Assembly: GCA_024803745.1 (NCBI GenBank)
Contig: JANJXV010000004.1
Location: 54,626,358 to 54,690,357 of the forward strand
Direction of reading: 5' to 3'
Length of the DNA stretch: 64,000 nt
Source of the DNA: Megascapheus bottae
Taxonomy: Eukaryota > Chordata > Mammalia > Rodentia > Geomyidae
The notes under the pieces were generated by a model that was not told the DNA's origin, made no database searches, and was given only the letters and a program-made list of their open reading frames with translations. A program made the position numbers and the translations under genes. Positions 55,851 to 64,000 of the stretch are shown here, piece by piece; position 1 is the first letter of the stretch, and each line of letters starts with the position of its first letter.

Positions 55851-56900
55851 AGTCAGGTAATTGACATGTGATGACTGATTTTAGGCAGGTGAAGAGGAAG
55901 TGGGGAAAGGCTGTTCTCCCAGGCAGACCAACTACTGGGCATTAGTTGCAGGGAGCCATGGTGATTTAGAGTCCCTGTTCTGATTCTGTGGTGCATATAG
56001 CTACTTCCTTTCTCTGGTACAGCTCATGGACCCTTCCCAAGCTTTTCCTGGACCCAGGAATCGAGCTTGATTGGCTTGACTGGCTGTCACCACTGTGTTT
56101 TGTGTAGAAAACTCACTTGATGTCACTTGACATCAAGGGCAATCTAAATATCCTCTGTATAAAAGCTATTGAGCAGAGGCCTGTGGTAGATCAATGTTGA
56201 GGTGAAAGACACCAGACAACATGGCAAAGTAAGGGTGGGCATAGAGATTCTGAGTTCAGCTTGGGCCAAGCACCAGCCTCAGGTTCTGTAGATCCATGGC
56301 AGAACGGTGACTCCAGCTGGGTATGCTGCCTTCCTCTGACGTGGCTCTGCACCTGCACATTGTTCTGGAAGCCAAGGTTCCTGGCCGCCAGCAGGGGGCT
56401 TCTTGGTGTCTTCTGTGTGATCAAGTCTAGTCCTTATACTGCTCCCTAGTCCATCAGCTAGTCAGAACAGGCATTGCCAGGTCAGGACCATGAGCAGCTC
56501 AACTGGATCCTCATCAGCTCCAGTGATTTCAGGGTAGAAATGGGCTTGATGAGGTTGCAGGGTAACTGTCACAGCATAGCAGTTGTCAGAGAACTTGTTG
56601 AATGAGAAGGAGTGGAGAGCCATTCTGTGGGACCAGCATAGAACCTCATGCTCCATCTGCCGTCAGGTGGTTTTTGCAGATATTTGTATCTATTGCCTTC
56701 TGGACTGTGGACTGTAGCCACTGTGCTACCTGCCGGTTCTGCTCTGCCTCTTCTGGTGGCTACTGCTATGACTATAGCCTCCCCATTCCTCCCTTCTCCG
56801 GGTACGTGGTTCTAGCTCTCTGTCCTTCCTCATCCTGTAAGGACTGTTCTGTCTGTTACAGAAAAGGGAAAGTTGACAGCATAAAATGTGGTTGCAAAGA
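55851..56900. other. Unique block with minus-strand frames
   Basis: Three minus-strand frames (56191-56424, 56462-56656, 56726-56962) lie in a row. Residues such as 'RKDRELEPRTRRREEWGGY' and 'ALHSFSFNKFSDNCYAV' look protein-like, so a decayed processed pseudogene is possible, but I recognise no family and found no tail or target duplication. Confidence 0.25.
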
Positions 56901-56902
56901 AA

Positions 56903-57070
56903 GAATAATACCATGTCATTTGCAAGGAAATGGATGAACCTTGAACAAACCATGTTAAACAAGGTAAGCCAAGCTCAGAGACAAACAGCACAAGTTTTCT
57001 CTCATATGCAGAAGCTAGAGCTAGGCCTTCACACAAAGTGAGACCAAAGGAAGATTCTCTCAGGAGAGGA
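56903..57070 (+). mobile_element. Older L1 3' fragment
   Basis: 'tcatttgcaaggaaatgg', 'gaaccttgaacaaaccatg', 'ggtaagccaagctcagag' match the end of L1 ORF2; the rest is early 3' UTR. Confidence 0.75.
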
Positions 57071-57120
57071 ACACAAAGGCCCAATGCCTATATGACTCTG
57101 ATCATAGAAAATAGTATTTA

Positions 57121-57310
57121 TTGGGCTGGGAGTGGGGCCTAGTGGTAGAGTGTTGGTCTAGCAGGCAAGCAGCCCTTGATTTGATTCCTTGGTATCACAT
57201 ACACAGGGAAAAAAAGCCAGAAGTCATGCTGTAGCTCAAGTGGTAGAGTGCTGGCTTTGAGAAAGCCCAAGGACAGTGTCTAGGCCCTGAATTCTAGCCC
57301 AAGATCCGCA
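57121..57310 (+). mobile_element. IDL-Geo SINE
   Basis: 'ggggcctagtggtagagtg' to 'gaattctagcccaagatcc'. Its tail joins directly to the A/T-rich end of the next L1. Confidence 0.88.
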
Positions 57311-58250
57311 AAAAATTTTATTTTTTATTTTTATTTTTTATTGTGATTAATAGAAGGGTTCCATTATATTCACCAGATAGAAGGTGCATAACTTCACAAA
57401 CATTGATACCCTTTCTTATGACATGGTCCCCATTTCCCTCCCTCCCTCCCCCCGCTTATAGTGATTCTCCCCTTCCCTGACCAATTTCAAATAACCAATT
57501 AAGCACATATAAAATATATCACATAACAAGGTGAAATATTGTAACAATATGAGATAACCAAGGGATGGCAAAAAGAGATGAGTGATAACATAGTACATTA
57601 AAGACAACAGTCACTCATTATATGGCTTTTGTTGCCTTCTCCTGGAGGTCCTTACATTTAGTGTCATACTATTTGGACTAATGTCTCTAGATTTTGTTCT
57701 ATTGTAAATCTCTGCTAAGAGAGCCCAAGGTTTCTACTGATTATGACAAATGGGAGAGACTATTGGGCCTATGTTCCTTTGAGTCTGGCTTACTTCACTT
57801 AATATGATTTTTTCTAAGTCTTTCCATTTCCTTACAAATGGGGCGATGTTGTTCTTTCTGATAGCAGCATAGAATTCCATTTTGTATAAATACCACATCT
57901 TGTTGATCCAATCATCTACTGAGGGACATCTGGGTTGGTTCCATATCTTTGCTATGGTAAATAGTGCTGCAATGAACATCGCTGTGCTAGTGGATTTAGT
58001 ATGCCCTAGTTTCTGGATGGTTGGGTAAATGCCAAGTAGTGGAATTGCTGGGTCATAGGGGAGCTCTGTGTTTAGTCTTTTGAGGAACTGCCATATTGCT
58101 TTCCATAGTGGTTGAATGAGTTTGCACTCCCACCAACAGTGTAGTAGTGATCCCTCCTGGCCACATCCCCTCCAGCATCTGTTGTTATTAGATTTCTTGA
58201 TCTTGGCCATTCTAACTGGAGTGAGGTGGAATCTCAAAGTTCTTTTGATT
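57311..58250 (-). mobile_element. Young L1 3' end, reverse
   Basis: 3' UTR at 57311-57733 with C-rich tract near 57438-57455, then ORF2 tail. It stops abruptly at about 58250, where a plus-strand LINE 3' end begins; no target duplication found. Confidence 0.92.
57734..58250 (-). pseudogene. LINE-1 ORF2 terminal fragment
   Basis: Open for about 170 L1 codons: '[18 protein letters not shown]', Cys-rich '[16 protein letters not shown]', 'ELPYDPAIPLLGIYPTI', ending in 'CHNQ'. The open frame extends upstream to 58351 only by running through unrelated sequence. Confidence 0.92.
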
Positions 58251-58455
58251 GGGAGTGGACAATTGTAGTAGGGGCTTTTAGCATGTATCACATTGAACGT
58301 GAACCACACAACTTGTGGGTGGGATGGGAGGGAAAACCTGGGAGAGAGCAAGGGAAGGGGTTACACCGTCCAAAAAGAAATGTACTCATTGCCTGACTTA
58401 TATAATTGTAATGCCTCTATCGCCTTCATGACAGCAATAAAAATGAAAAACAATG
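58251..58455 (+). mobile_element. LINE 3'-end family, plus copy
   Basis: Third copy of the family seen in reverse at 2150 and 46881: 'cacacaacttgtgggtgg', 'gggagagagcaagggaag', 'aaagaaatgtactcattgcc', ending 'gacagcaataaaaatg'. Confidence 0.65.
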
Positions 58456-58590
58456 TTCATGAGGCTCTCTTTGCCCTATCTCAATACCCTCTTTCTCCCT
58501 CCCAACAGTCTTTCCTGAATGTGAAAGGGAATATTTAATTTTCCGAAGCATGAGAAAAGTTCCATATGGGTAAGATGCCTTTATGAAACC

Positions 58591-58593
<3 letters not shown>

Positions 58594-58648
<55 letters not shown>
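58594..58648. repeat. (TA)n microsatellite
   Basis: About 27 uninterrupted TA units. Confidence 0.96.
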
Positions 58649-58650
<2 letters not shown>

Positions 58651-59528
58651 TGGACTGCATCCTATTTATCCCATAAGAGAAAATAAAAAACTCCAAATTC
58701 CTGCACAGCTGGATTTATCTGTCCCAACCAGCTGAGTACAACATACCTACAGCTGTGATCTGCCTCCCTTCTTCCCCCAATTTTCCCTGAAGTTCCTGAT
58801 GGGTACCTACTGTGTCTGGAGTGGAAAGTAAGTGTGGTTACTGGGTCCACACTTAGAGCCAGATTCTCATAGCTGGGCCGAGCCTGGGCTGCTGACATGC
58901 CCACGTGTGTGCATGGCTCTTCTCTCCAATGGCTCTCAGGAGTGAGGGTGTGTTACACTGCTCATTCTGTCTACAGAGTTATGCTATTTGTGATTCTTCA
59001 GGTGGGTCCAGAAAAGTGACTGTGTCCACCTTTTCTCTGAGGAGCTGAACAAGAACAGTTACACACACTTCCCCTGTGCATTCCCCCACTTGCGTTGTCA
59101 TACTTTTGGTTTTTATGTGACCAGGACAACATGAGTTTTACTATAGTATGAATGTTCTTCAAGAAAGGCAGATCTCCAAGTACAGTCAATGGCTCCCCAC
59201 ACAAGCCTGTTTGGGAATGCTAGGTTTTCCTGGCACCCCCAACTCTGCCTTTGTAAGGCGTGAATCTAGGAAAACGATCCAAAATAATGGTTCTGGGAGA
59301 ATATGGAAGTTATCTTTTGATATTGATACTTGATAGCCTGGTAGAGGGTAGCATTTGATAATGCAGGAGAAAAGTACATGAGGTAAAAGAAAAGAAAATA
59401 TATGATATAAAAGAAAAATCTTTCTTGGAGTCAAAGAAGTAGTGAAAGATAATGTAAACTCATCATATATTTGGGTTTTTGTTAATCTTCAGTTTTAGTG
59501 AACACCAGAGAGTTTGATTTCTTTTTAA
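58649..59528. other. Unique sequence, no gene seen
   Basis: No repeat or coding signal recognised. Confidence 0.4.
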
Positions 59529-59529
59529 A

Positions 59530-59695
59530 TCAATTTTTTTGGAGCCAATACTGGGCTTTGAACTGTGGGTCTCATACTCTTGCTTGGAGGTTTTTGGATG
59601 ATTACTTGGAGAAAAGAGCCTCACAGACTTTCCTGCCTGGGCTAGCTTTAAATTGTGATCCTCGGCTCTTAGCCTCCAGAGCAGTTGGCAGCATC
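59530..59695 (-). mobile_element. Diverged B1-Geo SINE, reverse
   Basis: 'actgggctttgaactgtggg', 'gattacttggagaaaagagcc', 'cttagcctccagagcagttgg'. Confidence 0.72.
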
Positions 59696-59835
59696 TTTAA
59701 TCAAGCTTAAACCAGAAATCAGAAGTCATACAATTAGAATAAAAAAGGAAGTCAGGAATCCTTTTATATAATTACATCTATAAGGAAACTTTCAGTAATG
59801 GTAAGAAACCCAACTTAGATGAACTGGTTCATCTA

Positions 59836-60024
59836 AGGGCCAGTCCTGGCTCTTGAATTCAGGGCCTGAGCACTGTCCTTGGGCTTTCTCAAGGCTAGAG
59901 CTCTACCACTTGAGCCACAGTACCACGTCCAGCTTTTTTTTTTCTATGTACGTGGTACTGAGAAATTGAGCCCAGGTCTTCATGCTAGGCAAGCACTCTA
60001 CCACTAGGCTAAACTCCTGGCCCC
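59836..60024 (-). mobile_element. IDL-Geo SINE, reverse
   Basis: 'gggccagtcctggctcttg' to 'ctctaccactaggctaaac'; a T-run interrupts the junction of the two halves. Confidence 0.9.
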
Positions 60025-61045
60025 TGGATCTAATTTTAAGATGTCATTACTGCATTGTCACTTTTGCCCTGTGGTGAAGGAGGCCCTGTCATGTCCCAGA
60101 GCCTGCTATTTTTAGAGCTGAAGGGAATGCTAGGCAATAGAGTGAGAAGAACTTTAATATTTTCCAGAAGGGGGTTTCAACATGCAGGGAAATTGTCACC
60201 AGCCCTAGCCCCCTGTGGGCAAATATAGAAAAGAGTTGGGATGAAGCTTTAGAATTTTCTCCAGGAGAGCTATCTCTGCAAAAGAGACTTTTTTTCCTAT
60301 TCTGTTCAGGGCTCCATTTTGATCACACTTACAGGCCCGCCTTGAGAGCAGTTCAGTGATTACACTGAAGTTCTGAAATCTTCCTAGCACCCATGCAGGG
60401 TATTGTACATGAAAGAGACTTCTAGAATTCTCAGATTTCTAAAGCCGCTAGTTAAAAACTAGGGGATTTATCTTCACTCTAATTAGACTGACTTCCAGGG
60501 CCATGATAATGTGCTGCCTACATTATGGGTGTTGTTATTAGTGTCTGGGCGGGAAATGTATGTTGAAGGAGATTAGATACTTGACTAATATTATGTGGTC
60601 CCTCAGGAGTGGTTCCACTATGGAAACCCAACATGTCAGGTTACCAAGTCATGGTTGGTGTCTGCCGGGCCTAAGCAAGCTTTGCTTTAACATTCTTCAA
60701 AAGCTAAGATCAGAGTGCGGCTAGAGATCAAGAGAGGCATGGCATTAGGCCAATTGTACAACAAGAAATAGTACAGGATATTTTAGCAAAAGATCTGCAG
60801 GTGAAACACAAAGATTTGAGACATACAGGCTTTGTACATTTGACAAAAATAATGCTGAAAAGTGAATAATATAGTCTCTGAGTGTTCATTGCAAATTTGA
60901 CAAAATTCTTGTATAACTAAGCTTTCACTTCCGCTGTTACACTCAGGGGCCTTATGACCAGAAAGTATGAGGCTGAGATCAAATACTGTGCTCCAGTTAG
61001 TAGCACACTTCTAGATCATTTTTCTTTTCCATATTTTCTCTTCTT
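60025..61045. other. Unique sequence, no gene seen
   Basis: About 1 kb with no repeat or exon recognised. Confidence 0.4.
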
Positions 61046-61049
61046 TTCT

Positions 61050-61280
61050 TTTGTGCCAGTCATGAGTCTTGAACTCAGGGCCTGAGTGCTGTCCTGAGTT
61101 TTCTTCTCTAGGCTAACACTCTACCACTTGAGCTATAGCTCCACTTTTAGCTTTTTGGTGGTTAATTGGAGGTAAGAGTGTTGTGAATTTTCCTGCCAGG
61201 CTGGCCTCAAGCCATAATGCTCAGATCTCAGATTGGCAAGTAGCTAGGATTAGAGATGTGAGCTACTGTGGCACCCAGTT
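61050..61280 (-). mobile_element. B1-Geo SINE, reverse
   Basis: 'gtgccagtcatgagtcttg', 'ctaccacttgagctatagc', 'gttaattggaggtaagag', 'caagtagctaggattagag'. Confidence 0.85.
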
Positions 61281-61310
61281 TAGATTATCTTTAAAACAGT
61301 GTCTGATTTC

Positions 61311-61511
61311 CAGATACTTCTGGCTCATACCTATAATCTTAGTTACTCAAAAGGCTGAGATCTGAGAATTATAGTTTGGAGTTAGTCCAGGCAGACAAAT
61401 TTGATATGTTCTTATCTCCAATTAACCGGCAAAATATGGCTCAAGTGGTAGAATCCCAATGATGAGCCTAAAAAAGAAGCCTGGATTCAAGCCTCAGATT
61501 GAAAAAAAAAG
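61311..61511 (+). mobile_element. B1-Geo SINE, diverged
   Basis: 'ctggctcatacctataatc', 'ctgagatctgagaattatag', then a Geo half ending 'gattcaagcctcagattg' plus A tail. Confidence 0.8.
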
Positions 61512-62100
61512 TGCATGTGCAGGCTCACATTGTAAGAGAAGGTGCTGGAGGCAGATTAAATGGCTTGTTAAAATGAGTAATTCTCTTTCCTTTGGCAGCA
61601 ACTACATATCCTGCAGTTCCATATAGGGTTATAGAAAAGCGATTAGGAGTAGAGTCATGCTTGTTGACTGAGATAGAAGATCTGAGCCCACAGTGTGTCT
61701 ACTATGGAAGACAGTGAGAAAGGCTGAGAGAAGGAGGCTTGCATTCCTGTGAAGAGGCCAGCCAGGGAAATGAATCATTCTCACTTCTGCAATCACTTCA
61801 GCTATGAATACAGAAGCCTGATGGTCTGATATAGTCATCAGATAAACAGTCATCATTTGAGGAGGATCACAGGCAAGTATAGAAGTTATTTCTACATAAT
61901 CAGAATAATTGCTCCAGGAAGAGAATCAATGGCAGATATTAAGAATTGAGGTAGCAGCTTCTTGGAGCCCTAAGGAGACTCCAAGGAGACTCCTTATGGA
62001 GACCATAAGGTATTTGTATTTTTAAATAAAGGAAAAGAAAAACTCAGGTTATGCCAAGGAGAAATAAGTATAGTAAGAAGCCTCAGATATTAGAACCATT
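61512..62100. other. Unique sequence
   Basis: Contains a short tandem duplication of 'aaggagactcc' near 61972-61994. No gene seen. Confidence 0.4.
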
Positions 62101-62106
62101 TCATAA

Positions 62107-62325
62107 ATAAGTCAACACTGTTGACTCATGCTTATAATCTTAGCTACTCAGGAGGCTGAGATTGTGGTTGCAGGCCAACCTGGGGAGGAAAGCCCATGAG
62201 ATTCTTATCTCCAATTAACCAACAAAAAGCCCAGGACTGGCATAAAATTATCTGTCTATTAGCATGGCTCAAGTAATAAAAGCCCACATAGCAAGCTTAG
62301 GGCCATTAATTCCAAGTACAGTACT
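62107..62325 (+). mobile_element. B1-Geo SINE, rearranged
   Basis: B1-like half 'gactcatgcttataatctta' and linker normal; the phrase 'gcccaggactggc', normally at the 3' end, appears at 62229-62241 before the remaining Geo-like 'atggctcaagtaataaaag'. Confidence 0.7.
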
Positions 62326-62430
62326 GTTTCTAATCTCTTCTGTTTTCTCCCAGGATATCAGTTGTGTGAAGGCTGATCTTGGTTGTTAACGAGCCTGGAC
62401 TAAGAAGTACCTATAAAATTGGTAAGTCAG

Positions 62431-62454
62431 GGCCGGGAGTTTGCAAAAAAAAAA
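62431..62454 (+). mobile_element. Internally deleted IDL-Geo SINE
   Basis: The first 13 bases of the IDL half ('ggccgggagtttg') are joined to the terminal 'gc' and A tail. Flanks 'aaaattggtaagtcag' and 'aaaattgaaaagacag' agree at 13 of 16 bases, a worn target duplication. Confidence 0.65.
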
Positions 62455-62469
62455 AAATTGAAAAGACAG

Positions 62470-63732
62470 ATTTCTAGGCTTGTGGGGCCCTTATCATGGG
62501 TGAGTGGCCCCCTCCAATAGACTGAAAGCCCAACTAGGATGGAAATTGTGGAAAAGAGAGAAGCTTGTACACAGGTCCACCTCACTCTTCTTGAGCAGGT
62601 GTGATTCTGCTGCCTCCATTTCCCAAGGACATCGGACTCCAGGTTCTTCAGTTTTTGAATAGACTTACAGCAGTTGTTATCTAGGGAACTTCCCGGTCTT
62701 CAGTCTTTGACGGGGGCTGCATCATGGTCCCCACGTTTTGTGGCTTCCAAAGCTTGGGACTGAGGAATTTCTTACTTATCTAGCTCTCTTGCCTGCAGAT
62801 GGGCATTGTGGGATAATCCAGACTCTGAACATGTAGGTTAATCCTTAGAATTATATATGTACTTGACTGGTTCTGTTCCTCTGAGGACCCTGAATCATAC
62901 AAGTTGGCTCTTGTTTTATCTAAGTGGTTCATGGTTTCACAACAACCTTCATCTTCTGTCCAACTTCTGGTTAAATCAACGGATGAAACCCTTCCTCATA
63001 TTTTCTATACTTGAAACATATTAAGTCTTAGAGTTAATACATTCCAATAGAAGTTATTAAGACATTCAAAGTTTTGGGCTTTTTTCCTGTTTTTAATGTA
63101 TATTTTACACATAATTTCAATATTTCTGATTTTGGTTTTGATTGAAAATACTTATCAATGGACAAGTTATTTTAATTAATTTCTGAGCCACGGTAAAAGT
63201 TCAATTAATTAATTAAGTTCAATTAAGTTCTGAGCCATGGTAAAACACTATATGCTCTAACCCCCAAATTGGCTTTATGTGTCAATATGCTAAAAATAAG
63301 AACAATGCATAGTGCTTTCTAAAATTCATATGCCTTCTATGTTTCTCTGAGTTATCAGGAAGCAATCATGTTCTAGAGGCAGATCCTGAAAGCATTAAGA
63401 AATTTCCAGGGCCAGGAAATATGGCTATTCCCTAATTCAATATATAGAATGAAACAACATTGTGATATATTTGCTATTTTGAAAGCAAAGGAAATTTGAT
63501 TCTGACCAAGTAACCTCTGCCATAGAATTATGGTTTAAGCAGCAGGTGCATTTTTCATTTTGAAGAATAACATAAAAACAAGACTGAAAAATAAAATAAG
63601 GCTGGAGCTCCTATTTTACACAATTTCACTTACAACTTGATAACCACCATTTTTTTCCTTTGTCATTTTTAACACAAGTAGAATGGGGTCCAAGATGAAA
63701 AACTGCCGGATAACAGAAGGGACACGGAAACG
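62470..63732. other. Unique sequence with a short duplication
   Basis: 'ctgagccacggtaaaa' near 63183 recurs as 'ctgagccatggtaaaa' near 63230, with AATTAA-rich sequence between. No gene seen. Confidence 0.45.
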
Positions 63733-63800
63733 TCCACTCTCTTGGAAATTGCAAATAATGTGAGTATCCACTCTCTTGGGGATTGCATATAATGAGAGAG
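63733..63800. repeat. 34-bp tandem duplication
   Basis: 'tccactctcttgg' starts at 63733 and again at 63767; the following bases match with a few changes. Confidence 0.8.
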
Positions 63801-64000
63801 TGACAGAAAGGAATGGAAGGATGGCTGGCAGGCTGAACTTGAATCAGTAGCTCAGTCCTGCCCTGTGACAGAGAATATGGTGTGCGAATAAATAAAGATG
63901 GACAGAGTAGGCATGGTTGGTTCATTTTTCATGCTGTGTGCCATACTTTAGAGCACAGTTTTCATTTGTTTGATCTTTGGACTGAGGGTTCTAAAAAGAT
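63801..64000. other. Unique sequence to window end
   Basis: Nothing recognised. Confidence 0.4.

Overview
The window looks like a mammalian chromosome segment, intergenic or intronic, with no intact protein-coding gene that I can support. The repeats point to a rodent. Dozens of copies of two dimeric SINE types share one right-hand module. One type has a tRNA-Ala/ID-like left half. The other has a 7SL/B1-like left half. The ID-like dimer matches my recollection of the IDL-Geo SINE described from kangaroo rats, pocket mice and pocket gophers (Geomyoidea), so a heteromyid or geomyid source is my inference. Ancient MIR, MaLR-like LTR and old L1 pieces are the usual eutherian background.

Layout. 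1-8 kb: SINEs, a MIR, a 3' L1 end (3527-4628), and an older L1 (5352-7486) carrying a processed RPS26 pseudogene (6831-7275). 8-18 kb: mostly unique sequence with microsatellites, scattered SINEs and a MIR. 18-20 kb: an ancient L1 broken up by SINEs. 20-28 kb: unique sequence with a (CT)n tract, a double SINE flanked by a single target-site duplication, and two stretches of unrecognised low-repeat DNA. 28-33 kb: ancient L1 pieces, a composite retrotransposed segment (30479-31494) and a 36-bp L1 tail insertion. 33.4-35.6 kb: a young-looking 5'-truncated L1 with the longest open frame in the window (333 codons of ORF2). 36-46 kb: a SINE- and L1-rich block, including two more ORF2 remnants in reverse orientation and nested insertions. 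46-54 kb: old LINE and LTR-like fragments in mostly unique sequence. 54-58.5 kb: an L1 with an inverted 5' end, a reverse L1 and a second LINE 3'-end family. 58.5-64 kb: unique sequence with SINEs and small tandem duplications.

No genes work together here. What the window records is retrotransposition: target-site duplications on about ten insertions, nesting that gives relative ages, and several unusual products of L1 machinery. I found no RNA gene, CRISPR array, cellular coding exon or clear promoter. No previously undescribed functional system is visible; the composite element at 30479-31494 and the single-TSD double SINE are the items most worth checking.
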